Of a DNA stretch of 64,000 nt, positions 44,458 to 54,670 are shown piece by piece (within the stretch, counting starts at the first letter, position 1; each line of letters starts with the position of its first letter). The stretch is taken from positions 152,354,714 to 152,418,713 of the forward strand of contig OY757010.1 in the NCBI GenBank assembly GCA_963580285.1, in the 5' to 3' direction. The stretch is from Lucinisca nassula. Lineage: Eukaryota; Mollusca; Bivalvia; Lucinida; Lucinidae. The translations under genes and the position numbers were made by a program. Under the pieces are notes generated by a model, which worked only from the letters and a program-made list of their open reading frames with translations, was not told the origin of the DNA and ran no database searches.

Positions 44458-47124
44458 AGCTCACCTGTCACGTAGTGACAAGGTGAGCTTTTGTGATCAC
44501 TTTTTGTCCGTCGTCCGTCGTACGTCCGTAAACAATTTCAAATAAGTATATCTCTAATACCCCATGGTCAATCTTGATCAAATTTCATGGGAAGCATCAT
44601 CAGGTAGGGGGAAAGGCTGCATAAGGTTTTTGGGCTGATCAGATTGGAATTCTGGTTGCCATGGCAACATATAGCTCCCATAGACTATCAATGGGAAAAA
44701 ATTAAAATATCTTCTTCTCTGAAACCACAGGGCCCAGAGCTTAGATATTAAGCATGTTTTAATGGCCAGTGGTCACCTACATAATTCCTGCCAATCATGC
44801 CTCTGGGGTCCAAATTGGCCACGCCCCGGGGCCCCTTTGCTCCCATAGACTCATAATGGAACAAAAAGCTTCAAAAATCTTCTTCTCAGAAACCACAGGG
44901 CCCAGAGCTTAGATATTTAGCATGTAGCAACAGCAAGTGGTCACCTATATAATTCCTGCCAATCATGCCCCTGGGGTCAAAACGGGCCACGCCCCGGGGC
45001 CCTTTAGCTCCTATAGACTCATAGTGGAAAAAAGCTTCAAAAATCTTCTTCTCTGAAACCACAGGGCCCAGAGCTTAGATATTTGGCATGTAGCAACGGC
45101 AAGTGGTCACCTACATAATTCCTGCCAATCATGCCCCTGGGGTCCAAATTGGCCACACCCCGGGGCCCCTTAGCTCCCATAGACTCATAATGGAATAAAA
45201 GCTTAAAAAATCTTCTCCTCTGAAACCACAGGGCCCAGAGCTTAGATATTTAGAATGTAGCAACGGCCAGTGGTCACCTACATAATTCCTGCCAATCATG
45301 CCCCTGGGTTCCAAATGGGCCACGCCCCGGGGCCCCTTTGCTCCCATAGACTCATAATGGAACAAAAAGCTTCAAAAATCTTCTTCTCGGAATCCACAAG
45401 GCCAAGAGCTTAGATTTTTAGCATGTAGCAATGGCAAGTGGTCACCTACATAATTCCTGCCAATCTTGCCCCTGGGGTCCAAACAGGCAACGCCCGGGGC
45501 CCTTTAGCTCCTATAGACTCATAATGGAAAAAAGCTTCAAAAATCTTCTTCTCTGAAACCACAGGGCCCAGAGCTTAGATATTCAGCATGTAGCAATGGC
45601 AAGTGGTCACCTACATAAATCCTGCCAATCATGCCCGTGGGGTCCAAATGGGCCACGCCCCGGGGCCCCTTAGCTCCCATAGACTCATAATGGAAAAAAG
45701 ATTAAAAAATCTTCTTCTCTGAAACCACAGGGCCCAGAGTTTAGATATTTAGCATGTAGCAACGGCAATTGGTCACCTACATAATTCCTGCCAATCATGC
45801 CCCTGGGTTCCGAATGGGCCACGTGCCGGGGCCCCTTTGCTCCCAAAGACTCATAATGGAAAAAAACTTAAAAAATCTTCTTCTCTGAAACCACAGGGCC
45901 CAGAGCTTAGATATTTAGTACGTAGCAATGGCAAGTGGTCATCTATATAATTCCTGCCAATCATGCCCCTAGGGTCCAAAAGGGCCATGCCCGGGGCTCC
46001 TTAGCTCCTTTAGACTCATAATGGAAAAAAAAACTTCAACAATCTTCTTCTCTGAAACCACAGGGCCCAGAGCTTAGATATTTAGCATGTAGCAATGGCA
46101 AGTGGTCACCTACATAAATCCTGCCAATCATGCCCGTGGGTTCCAAATGGGCCACGCCCCGGGGCCCATTAGCTCCCATAGACTCAGAATGGAAAAAAGA
46201 TTCAAAAATCTTCTTCTCTGAAACCACAGGGCCCAGAGCTTAGATAATTAGCATGTAGCAACGGAGAGTGGTCACCTACATAATTCCTGCCAATCATGCC
46301 TCTGGGTTCCAAACGGGCCACGCCCCGGGGCCCTTTAGCTCCTATAGACTCATAATGGAAAAAAGCTTAAAAAATCTTCTTCTCTGAAATCACAGCGCCC
46401 AGAGCTTAGATTTTTAGTACGTAGCAACGGCAAGTGGTCACCTATATAATTCCTGCCAATCATGCCCCTGGGGTCAAAAAGGGCCACGCCCCGGGGCCCC
46501 TTAGCTCCTATAGACACATAATGGAAAAAAAAAGCTTCAAAAATCTTCTTTTCTGAAACCACAGGGCCCAGAGCTTAGATATTTAGCATGTAGCAATGGC
46601 AAGTGGTCACCTACATAAATCCTGCCAATCATGCCCGTGGGGTCCAAATGGGCCACGCCCCGGGGCCCCTTAGCTCCCATAGACTCATAATGGAAAAAAG
46701 ATTAAAAAATCTTCTTCTTTGAAACCTCAGGGCCCAGAGCTTAGATATTTGGCATGTAGCGACGGCAAGTGGTCACCTACATAATTCCTGCCAATCATGC
46801 ATCTGGGGTCCAAACAGGTGAGCGATATAGGGCCATTGGGCCCTCTTGTATAGGCTTATGTAGGGAATATCTTTAATAAAAATCTTCATCTCTGAAACCG
46901 CAAGGCCCAGGTCTTTGATATTTGGTATGTAGCATATCTAGTGGACCTTTGCCAAGATTGTTCAAATTATAGCCTTTGTTGATATTTGGTATGAAGCTTC
47001 ACCTTTTTAGACATCTCTGAACATTATGCACATTATAGCCCTGGGGTTAATAATGGCCCTCCTTGAGTCCCACTTGTTACTCTATGGATCAGGTGAGCGA
47101 TCCAGGGCCATCATGGCCCTCTTG
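44458..47124 (+). mobile_element. HLE, inner element with two successive 3' ends
   Basis: Starts AGCTCACCTGTCACG, arm GTGACAAGGTGAGC, then GTCCGTCGTCCGTCGTACG. First 3' end: CAGGTGAGCGATATAGG, hairpin GGGCCATTGGGCCC, CTTG ending at 46848. Second 3' end: CAGGTGAGCGATCCAGG, hairpin GGGCCATCATGGCCC, CTTG ending at 47124. It is the inverted relative of 3663-7295. Confidence 0.85.
44660..46815 (+). repeat. Tandem array of ~167-bp units
   Basis: About 13 units with CCCATAGACTCATAATGGAA, ATCTTCTTCTCTGAAACCAC, AGAGCTTAGATATTTAGCAT and CCTGCCAATCATGCCCCTGG, the inverse of the units at 4060-6925. The open frames in it are artefacts of the unit. Confidence 0.95.
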
Positions 47125-47188
47125 TTTTTTTGTGTGGGGCAGGTGGGGAGCAGGTGCGACATCAACTTCACCGAAGTTGAATCTCTGG

Positions 47189-47424
47189 TATAGGTTAAGG
47201 CCCAACTATGCTGAAAAACAAGTAATGCACATATTTACATAACATTATACATGTAGTTGTTAATCTGTACACCAAACATTGACAACTCTATTCATCTTTG
47301 AAAAACATTAAAAAAATGACAAGAAATGTGTTAGAAATCAAAAATGAGAAAAGAGAAATTATTGCATTCATATTCTTACGACATGAAAGTCTGAAAATCG
47401 TAAAAAAAAAAGGAAAAAAAGCAT
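47189..47424. other. No feature recognised
   Basis: AT-rich, no repeat or coding sign. Confidence 0.3.
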
Positions 47425-47650
47425 ATCATTTATGATGATGCTTAGCCATTTTCAGTGAAGTATAGTCCGATCCAGCATTAACCCCTATCTTTTGACATAA
47501 AAGTCATAACAAAGGAAAGAAGCATAGCTGAAAAATTCCTACCTGTGGTGGGATTTAAACCTTGGCCGCTTGGGTGAAAGTCCAATGCTTAGACTAACCA
47601 CTGAACCAAAGAGTTGACTCCCTGATGCAGTTGTCAGAGAGTGGTTTTAA
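47425..47650 (-). mobile_element. SINE-D, minus strand
   Basis: On the minus strand: AACTCTTTGGTTCAGTGGTT (A box region), GGTTTAAATCCCACCAC (decayed B box), then the body with TTATGTCAAAAGATAGGGG and AATGGCTAAGCATCATCAT. Confidence 0.8.
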
Positions 47651-47870
47651 CCCTTCACTGTTGAGAAAAACTGCATCTGAAAATGTCATCTGTTTATGTC
47701 GTCTGCTGAAGCTTCTTGCAAATGTTTTGAAAATATTTTTGCACACAGGTAAACAGTGTGGCCTCAGATCAGACTGCTCCTAGAGGACTGTTTGCAACAA
47801 TGACTTTTAAAGTAAATGGCAGATAACAATTGTCGTGATTGGCATTTTAAGGTTTACGGTAAACCTATAA
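47651..47870. repeat. Decayed palindromic MITE
   Basis: CAGATCAGACTGCTCCTAGA with AACAATTGTCGTGATTGGCA, similar to 1905-2075 and 50303-50484. Confidence 0.5.
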
Positions 47871-47914
47871 GCTATGCATAATCTACTAAGGTTGATAATC
47901 AAAAGGAGGAATTG

Positions 47915-48214
47915 CAGTCGGTTTGTTTGTTTGTATTGGAGTTTAATGGCCCAGTCAACACCGTTTAGGTCATTTTTGAGCCAGTCAGTTTACCTATCCA
48001 CATTTTTCCTGGGCAGGCTTAAACCTAAGCAGTTAACCAGTACAGTGCACATTCTTTCGCCAGAAACTGACAACTGCCCTTCTAGAATCAGCGGAAGTAG
48101 AAAAGATTTCATGATCAATCTCCACGAACGAATGTTGCCGACCCTGAAAGGTATCGAACCTGCATTCTCCCGATCACCAGTCAGACGCACATCTGACTGA
48201 GCTACCAAGGCCGG
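47915..48214 (-). mobile_element. SINE-C, minus strand, full reference copy
   Basis: On the minus strand the head reads GGCCTTGGTAGCTCAGTCAG (A box) and GCAGGTTCGATACC (B box), then GGAGATTGATCATGAAATC, AAGGGCAGTTGTCAGTTTC, GAAAGAATGTGCACTGTACT and the tail GTGTTGACTGGGCCATTAAA. Its tail resembles that of SINE-B, so both probably used the same LINE machinery. Confidence 0.9.
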
Positions 48215-48242
48215 CTATTGCAGTCCGTAACATTCACTCTTT

Positions 48243-48488
48243 TCAGGGAAGTCATCATTTATGATGATGCTTAATCATTTTCGGTGAAGTAAAGTTGGAT
48301 CCCAGATGAGCCCCATCTTCTGACATGAAAGATGTAGCAAAGGAAAGGAGCATAGCTGGAAAAAGAAAACCTGCCACTGGTAGGATTCGAATCTCAGGCC
48401 CGGACGGGTCCCGTAGATGAAAATCTGATTCTCTAACCGCTAAGCCAAAGAGTTAACTCTTTGACACAATTTTCAGAGAGGGGTTATA
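48243..48488 (-). mobile_element. SINE-D, minus strand, second copy
   Basis: Better preserved: A box region TTTGGCTTAGCGGTTAGAG and B box GATTCGAATCC (inverse at 48384-48394). Body as in the first copy. Confidence 0.85.
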
Positions 48489-48552
48489 TAAACTTATATG
48501 CTATGCATTATCTACTAAGGTTGATCCTTGAAAGTTTGTAACAATATCTTTA

Positions 48553-48760
48553 GCGCATTGTATGTGTGGGAAAACCCTAAAGAGGTACCCTAAAGAGGTA
48601 CCTTGGCGAACAGTGCAGGCCCAGATCAGATGCCAAAGAATTTTCTGTCAAAAATAGAATAAAAACGAAAAAATAGGCCTGAAACCCCTTATATGAGAAA
48701 TAGACTTGTCCAACATATAGCAATGGAAGAGTCCACTAGTATAAATGGGTTTGACTATGT
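48553..48760 (-). mobile_element. MITE-3, decayed
   Basis: AGCGCATTGTATGTGTGGGA to GTCCACTAGTATAAATGGGT. One arm of the core is lost. From 48761 to 49348 no gene is recognised; two AT-rich frames there lack protein character. Confidence 0.65.
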
Positions 48761-49348
48761 TCTTTGTAAAGAAATATTTCATGGGAATTGTGGCGAGCAG
48801 TTTACTCAAAATGTCAAGCTTGATTTTATCTGAAAAACTAGAAAAAAAGATATTGTCTCTGGCAAACCAAAACTGTAAAAATATCCAGAAATAACTGTAA
48901 TTCATAAAGTTGTCCCAATTTTTAGATGAGTAACAGTAAAAATCATAAGTCAGTGACATTACAGAACAACTACAAATGACATTAGGGCACTTGATAAACA
49001 TTTTATCAAAAAAAGAGAATAGAAAAACTGATATGAAACTTATAAGAGGTCACATAACTGTGCTTCTATTGATTGAAGTCAAAAGTTTGGATAACTACAT
49101 TTGTAAGTATGTGAAACTTATTGAAAAGTTACAAGGTATTAAAGTTTTGCATACATTAGATTGCAATTTATTCACCTTATTTGCATTAACTGCTGGTTCC
49201 TAGTCTGAAGTTTATCAGTGTTGGAAAACAGGTAACATGACCCCCCTGACCTTGAAAGGTCAGGGTGGTCTGGTAACCTGTTTTTCCTATATTGGCAATG
49301 TGCAAGCTGGGAGCCAGCAAATAATGCAAATATGGTGAATATTTGAAC

Positions 49349-49561
49349 TTAACCCTTCTCTTGCTGAATATTCAGTTTAGCCACACCCATTTAAGACTTT
49401 GAACCAATTAGATTACTTCATGTAATTTATTCTTACAAATCCATAAACTTCATGTCAAACAGTGTAGATCCTGATCAGATGGCTACTTCAGAAGCCATCT
49501 GATCTGGATCTACACTGTTTCCATAGATAGGAGTTGTCGTGAACAGCATGATAAGAGTTAA
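49349..49561 (-). mobile_element. MITE-2, full copy, inverted
   Basis: TTAACCCTTCTCTTGCTGAA to CAGCATGATAAGAGTTAA, core GATGGCTACTTCAGAAGCCATC. Confidence 0.85.
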
Positions 49562-49574
49562 TGCATTTCAGACA

Positions 49575-49850
49575 GAATTCCCAAGAAAGGGACATTGGCA
49601 AACAGTGCAGACCTAGATCAGATGCTGAGTGGGTGAGTGTTTGAGTTTTGAGTTATACGTCTCACCAACAGCTAAGGTCATACGGAGCTGGCACATTGGT
49701 TTAAAGACTCATTCGAAAGTCTGGAGAAGCCCGGGATCGATCCTGCGACCCCTGGTTTTCAAGGTGAGTAGCATAACCATGAAGGCTTCCAGATCAGATG
49801 CTGCTTCCTGCAGTATATGATCAGGGTATTCACTGTTTGCAAAGAAAATT
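49575..49850. mobile_element. Palindromic MITE core split by SINE-E
   Basis: TTGGCAAACAGTGCAGACC on the left and GGGTATTCACTGTTTGCAAA on the right are the two arms. The SINE sits in the middle of the palindrome. Confidence 0.75.
49628..49790 (-). mobile_element. SINE-E, minus strand, with 13-bp target duplication
   Basis: Flanked by AGATCAGATGCTG at 49615-49627 and 49791-49803. On the minus strand a B box GGATCGATCCC is seen; the A box is shortened compared with 35885-36045. The body has TTAGCTGTTGGTGAGACG. Confidence 0.85.
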
Positions 49851-50109
49851 GAGCCCTTTTTAAATAAATTTCTATAAATTACTCAATCTGGTACCCAGAA
49901 AATGGACTTATGCATTGGAAGAGTTCATTGGGGATAAACACACTGCATGCTGGGTATTTTTTTCAGCAGACAGCATTTTGAAATATTTTTCTTATTTTTC
50001 CAGAAAACTGGATTTGACATTTTATGCAAATTGTCTCCTTGATTTCAAGTCCTGTATCTTGGGGAAAAATAAGAAAAATATCAACAATTTGTCCGGAGTG
50101 TTGTAAAGG

Positions 50110-50690
50110 TTAACCCTTATCTTGCTGTTCATGACAACCCCTATCTTTGGAAACAGTGTAGATCCAAAGCCATCTGATCAGGATCTACACTGTTTGACAT
50201 TCAGTTTATGAATTTGTAGGAATAAATTACATCAAGTAATTTGATTGGTTGAAAGTCAGAAATGGGTGTGGCTATATTGAATATTCAGCAAGAGAAGGGT
50301 TAATATGCAAAGTAAAACTGTACAGTATCTGCAAATGCTGTCTCTTCTTCGTGCAAACTTCTCAAACATTTTTTGATACAGGCAAGATCAGACTGCTCCA
50401 AGAGGAGTAGTCTGATCTGGGTCCATATTGTTTGCAACAAATGATTTTGACAACAAGCAGACAGCAGTTATTTTGATTGGGATTTTAACCCTTGTCCTGC
50501 TAATCCCGGATATGCCTTATCTTTGAAACAATGTAGATCCAGATCAGATGACGAAGCCATCTGATCAGGATCTACATTGTTTGCCATTCAGATTGTGAAT
50601 TTGTTGCAATAATTTGCATCAAGTAATCTGATTGGTTGATAATCGGTAGTGGGTGTGGCATATATGAATATTCAGCAGGACAAGGGTTAA
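50110..50690 (+). mobile_element. Two MITE-2 copies with a palindromic MITE between
   Basis: First copy 50110-50303 (TTAACCCTTATCTTGCTG to AGCAAGAGAAGGGTTAA). Second 50485-50690 (TTAACCCTTGTCCTGCTAAT to CAGCAGGACAAGGGTTAA). Between them, 50304-50484 has the core AGACTGCTCCAAGAGGAGTAG. Confidence 0.8.
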
Positions 50691-51184
50691 GGTTAATACT
50701 GGATCTAAGTTTAGAACATATTGATTTATGTTTTTATTTTGTAGGTCTGTTTGTGATGTGAGCAGGATAAGTAAATCATCTGTCAGATGCTTCTTCAAAC
50801 ATCAGTGTTACAAAATTCATATTGTTGAAGCTTATTCACATGTAAAGCTACATATGTACCAGGATGATTATTATGTGTTCATTACATGTTTTAAGGTCAA
50901 TATCTATACTGTGAACAGTGATCTTTTCTTGCTAAAAGGTGCTGTCATAATTTGGGCATCGGTGAATTTTAAATATCAGTGAAATTTGGAATAATTTTCA
51001 GTGGCAGTATTTTTCTGCCAGTTTGAATAAGGAAGTATAAAGTTAAATTTTGTTGGAACTAATAACAATACCTATGAAGATGTTGTGATATTGGATTAAG
51101 CAAGAAACTTATTAGAAGGATCTTGCAGTGGAAGTTCCCGATCTTTGGGTAAAGTTGAGCCCAATGCAGCTGTGGTGTCAGAAG
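50691..51184 (+). promoter_or_regulatory. Possible 5' region of the MGCGRSK gene
   Basis: AT-rich. Acceptor-like ends occur at TTTTTATTTTGTAG (about 50743) and GGATCTTGCAG (about 51128), so one or two leader exons may lie here. No TATA or initiator is convincing. Confidence 0.25.
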
Positions 51185-51284
51185 ATGGGATGCGGTCGAA
51201 GCAAGCATGAACAGTCACAAACCACCAGTAGTCAGGAGGATGTCAGTATGCCTCAGAAAACTGGCAGGAAGAAAAAATTAAAAG
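51185..51284 (+). CDS. First coding exon of a probable N-myristoylated protein
   Basis: ATG at 51185 has A at -3 and G at +4. The 33 codons begin MGCGRSKHEQ, continue SQTTSSQEDVSMPQKTG and end RKKKLK, followed by AAAAG|GTATGTAAG, a strong donor. Gly2, Ser6 and Lys7 fit the N-myristoyltransferase consensus; Cys3 is a likely palmitoylation site; the basic cluster would support membrane binding. Expected place: inner face of the plasma membrane. MGCG starts occur in several unrelated membrane-anchored proteins (for example BAALC and STMND1), so no family is assigned. An in-frame upstream ATG at 51164 would add seven residues and hide Gly2, so I prefer 51185. The exon ends in phase 1; a candidate second exon is at 53700. 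Confidence 0.65.
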
Positions 51285-51797
51285 GTATGTAAGATATAAG
51301 TATAGAAACAGATATGGTGGATATTTGTTGATAATTATGTCCCCCCACCAAAGAGGAGGAGGTCATATTTTTTGTTGCAGATTCTGACAAAAACAGTACC
51401 TAGCTTATCATTATAGGTCTACTGTTTGAGGAAAGAATTTTCTCCTTTAAAAGTACCAGTAAGACCTGTTTTCACAGGATCTTAGTTTATCTAACAGATA
51501 AAGAAAGGTCTGAATGTTGTCTCACTTGTAATATTCTAATAAATGGTATATGTCAGTGTATACAGTCCCCTTGAAATACTAAATACCTGAATTCTGTTGT
51601 ATATCGGACATTACTAGGCAGCACGTTCTTGCTGCCAGGCAGCAAGTCTTGCTGCCAACATTTTTCACAGGATACAACTTGCAGTTTCACAGCAGCAAAT
51701 TTACTGCTTGCTACTTCGTTAATTTCAAATGCTGGAATGCTGAAATAGACCACCAAAATCGGTTGGACACACAATGGCTACCTTATTTACCTTATGT
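51285..51797. other. Presumed intron; small repeats only
   Basis: ATGTCCCCCCACCAAAGAGG near 51337 looks like an HLE start relic. GCAGCAAGTCTTGCTGCC is repeated around 51620-51660. No other feature is seen. Confidence 0.35.
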
Positions 51798-51915
51798 ATT
51801 CGGATAGACTGGCCTGGGCAAGCAGTGTAGACCCAGATGAAATGCCGCAGAATGCGGCGTCTCATCAGGGTCTACACTGTCTGCCACTCATACCACTATT
51901 CGTAGACACAACACT
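51798..51915. mobile_element. MITE-4 copy
   Basis: ATTCGGATAGACTGGCCTGG, core AATGCCGCAGAATGCGGCGT, end CATACCACTATTCG. Inverse of 23893-24000. Confidence 0.75.
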
Positions 51916-51981
51916 GGGTAGTAAATTGAACTTGTTCAAATTTTAGAACTAGTATGGTTATGAGTTAAGGTGTCCGAATAC

Positions 51982-52201
51982 TTAACTCTTGTCTTGCTGA
52001 GCCGGGATATGTCTTAGCTTTCAAACAATGAAGATCCAGATCAGATGGCTTCTGTAGAAGCCATCTGATCAGGATCTTCATTGTTTGCCATTCAGTTTAT
52101 TACATTGTAATTTGTTGGAATAATTTGCACCAAGTAATCTGATTTGTTGATAATCAGTAGTGGGTCTGGCATATTTAAATATTCAGCAGGACAAGGGTTA
52201 A
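51982..52201 (+). mobile_element. MITE-2, full copy
   Basis: TTAACTCTTGTCTTGCTGAG to CAGCAGGACAAGGGTTAA. From 52202 to 52534 nothing is recognised. Confidence 0.8.
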
Positions 52202-52534
52202 GAGTTAATATGGTTATCATAACTGGTCTGAAATACCTGGTCAATGACCAACAGAAGCTGCTATTACAGTACGAGGCTGTTTACACACAATGTTGTAGAA
52301 AAACTGCAATGGTCATTATTGTATCTTTGGCGACAATGAAGGTGAAGACCAAAATTACAGGAAATTAGAAAATTGATTCCTATCAGACAATTATCCTCCA
52401 AGCAATATTGTAGTCTTAATAAAACAGTTGACCTACAGACTAGATAGTATACAGGTATTCTGCTTTCATGTTTGATGAACACCCCTTTTCACTCCTCTGT
52501 CACCCCTTGCACACACACTGCTGTTTCTTGGCAA

Positions 52535-52800
52535 AACGAGCCACAATTTGTTGGAGCTTAACAACCCAGTCAACACAATATTGGGCACATTGATCCATTC
52601 AGTTTATTTAACCACACTTTTCCTGGGCAGGCTTATACATTAAAAGCGGCTAACCGGTACAGTGCACATTCTTTTGTTGCTCTTCTTGAATCACTGGAAA
52701 CAGAGAATAATCATAGAAAAGATTTCATGATCAGTCTTCTTGAATGTTGCTGAGCCTGGCGGGTATAGAACCTGTGACCTAATTGATCACCAGTTGGACG
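52535..52800 (-). mobile_element. SINE-C, minus strand, head decayed
   Basis: TTGGAGCTTAACAACCCAGT (inverted tail), CTTTTCCTGGGCAGGCTTAT, TAACCGGTACAGTGCACATT, and a decayed B box near 52765. The head's A box is not clear. Confidence 0.75.
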
Positions 52801-52957
52801 TGAACTGTGCACACAGCAAAGACTCAGATCTATCTGCACATCCATGCAGTATGAGCAAAGTCTGTTCTGTGCCCTAAATGGATGCCCTCTGATTCAACAC
52901 TTCTTCATTTGGACAGGGAATTTGTAGTCTTGCACACGAGATGAGGAAAGCCTGGTC

Positions 52958-53187
52958 TTAACCCTTTTTTGTACCAAATGGAATCTTCCTCCTTATATAT
53001 AGCAGGGGTCCATTTCAAAATTTAGGGGTGTCAGGTTGTGTTTTCTTCAAAATCTATTTGGAAACTGGCAGAACATTTTGCAAACATTGTAGGCCCTGAT
53101 CAGATGCCATATTCTGCGGCGTCTGATCTGGGCCTTCACTGTTTGCCAGGGTACCCGTTTTAGGGTTTCTGGTACTAAATGGGTTAA
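52958..53187 (+). mobile_element. MITE-1, full copy
   Basis: TTAACCCTTTTTTGTACCAA to CTGGTACTAAATGGGTTAA. Core GATGCCATATTCTGCGGCGT. Confidence 0.85.
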
Positions 53188-53454
53188 TCCAGAGATATAA
53201 AACCCAGGGATAGTATAAGAATCTAAAATTTTCATATATTTGAATTACACTGGTTGAATAGGATGTCATATCCACCATCGTTAAGTTTGACGTCACTGCA
53301 CCTATAATGACATCAAAACGCTGCAAAATTGTCATCAAAATATGGCAAATGTCGACAATTAAAGTGACTGCATTATAAAATCAAAGCACGGACGGCAGGG
53401 GTTGGTTGATTGTCTCTGAGTGTAGGCTACACAAATGAACGATGATTTTGACTG

Positions 53455-53665
53455 TTAACCCTTGTCCTGCTGATCCCGGATATGTCTTATCTTTCAAACA
53501 ATGAAGATCCAGATCAGATGGCTTCTGAAGAAGATCTGATCTGGATCTACATTGTTTGTCATTCAGATTGTGAATTTGTTGCAATAATTTGCATCAAATA
53601 ATCTGACTGGTTAATAATCAGTAGTGGGTGTGGCATATATGAATATTCAGCAGGACAAGGGTTAA
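53455..53665 (+). mobile_element. MITE-2, full copy
   Basis: TTAACCCTTGTCCTGCTGAT to CAGCAGGACAAGGGTTAA. Core slightly shortened. Confidence 0.85.
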
Positions 53666-53699
53666 CATTTTGTTTTACCCTTACATTCCTGTACTACAG

Positions 53700-53781
53700 G
53701 AAAACAAAACAGTGTAGACCCTGATCAGATGTCTGCTCTAGCTGGTGAAAAACGATTGCCAAACCCAAGCAGATTCTGTAG
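53700..53781 (+). CDS. Speculative second exon of the MGCGRSK gene
   Basis: A good acceptor (TTACATTCCTGTACTACAG, AG at 53698-53699) and donor CTGTAG|GTAACC enclose 82 bp. Joined in phase 1 to the exon at 51185-51284, it stays open for 26 codons (KQNSVDPDQMSALAGEKRLP, then NPSRFC). The first half is a MITE arm (AGTGTAGACCCTGATCAGAT), so this would be an exonised repeat or simply chance. Confidence 0.2.
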
Positions 53782-54021
53782 GTAACCCTAATACACAACA
53801 TGCTGACCTCACAGCGATAAGAATAATGCGGCTTTTTTCTATAAAATTTAATTCTCTAATGGTTTTCTGTATTTTCCCATCAATCAGTGATAGTCACATG
53901 GACTGTAACACTGAAGAGCTTCCATGCTTAGAAACTTTGGGTTGATTGACAAATAATTGAACAAAATCCACTCTCAGAAAGAAATGAAACTGAAAGGTAT
54001 ACAAGAAAAAGAATCTTACAC

Positions 54022-54114
54022 CGGTTTGAGGGGTAGATAGAAAAATCCATTCCTTGGGATTACTGTCCAGCATCACTCGGACCAGGCAGTGACCCTCAGG
54101 ACGGATTCTCACAC
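54022..54114 (-). CDS. Probable internal exon, unrecognised protein
   Basis: A 93-bp minus-strand stretch follows TCTTACATAG and ends ACCG|GTGTAAG. It enters in phase 2 and carries 30 codons: VRIRPEGHCLVRVMLDSN, then PKEWIFLSTPQT. Codon use and the mix of hydrophobic and charged residues are protein-like, unlike the surrounding AT-rich sequence. The pyrimidine tract is weak and GTGTAA is a weaker donor. I do not recognise the family. It lies on the strand opposite the MGCGRSK exon, 2.7 kb away. Confidence 0.45.
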
Positions 54115-54494
54115 CTATGTAAGATTCTTACATTCTGGCTGAGCTTTATGGTGTATTTCATACCTGAAGAATTAGCATTTTTGATTTTCCATATGTCTGC
54201 TCCAAACTTAGAATGTGGGTGCTCATTAGAACCACCTCATTGTTCAGTCTGTTTTAAATTAAAAATTGGGAAAATAATTTATAACCATGTAAACTGATTT
54301 TTCCTTCTATAATTTTTTGTGATTATTTTTTGTGTGTGAACCGTCTGTGCAGCATACATGTATTTGCGCTGAAATACAGGGAAAAAATACTTCTAAAATG
54401 CTCTCTGCTAAACATGCTTAGGGCTTGAAGGGTAATCTATATTATTGGAAACACTGATAGGTTTTGTTGTTCATAGGATCATAGAAAAGAAGTT
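54115..54494. other. No feature recognised
   Basis: A CATTAGAACCACCTCATTG word near 54226 is a decayed piece of the GAACCGCC hairpin repeat. The rest is unassigned. Confidence 0.3.
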
Positions 54495-54670
54495 TTGTTT
54501 TGTTTGTTCGGAATTTAACGACCCAGTCAATACTATTTAGGCCATATTAAGCCAAAGTAGTTTACATATCCACACTTTTCTTGGACAAGGTTATATAAAT
54601 ATATAAACGGTTAACCAGTACAGTGCACATTCGCCAAAAACTGACAACTGCCCTTCTTGAATCAGCGTAA
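54495..54670 (-). mobile_element. SINE-C, minus strand, 5'-truncated
   Basis: TTTAACGACCCAGTCAATAC (inverted tail) to AACTGCCCTTCTTGAATCAG. Head missing. Confidence 0.8.

Larger units (their letters stand above)
42931..47188 (+). mobile_element. HLE, outer element of a nest
   Basis: Starts near 42931 (TTTTTGTCGCACCTGC, arm GCAGGAAGACATAGG) with CGTCCGTCTGTCTG, and ends with GCAGGTGCGACAT, hairpin TCAACTTCACCGAAGTTGA and CTCTGG before TA. Its ~190-bp units carry GTCATCGCAACTCCTC and GGTATGAGGATG. A second 5' end of the same family lies inside at 43705, and the 44458 HLE is inserted after it. Left flank CAATTGTCATGATTGGCATT is a MITE fragment also seen at 47828. Confidence 0.8.

Noticed and set aside
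44540..44600. A further hammerhead (CTGATGA...GAAA on the minus strand)
   Set aside because: Stem II cannot pair and no cleavage triplet follows; it is part of the HLE 5' body, also at 6985-7030.
50728..50982. Upstream coding exon of the MGCGRSK gene
   Set aside because: The frame is AT-rich, composition is not protein-like, and the strong start at 51185 makes it unnecessary.
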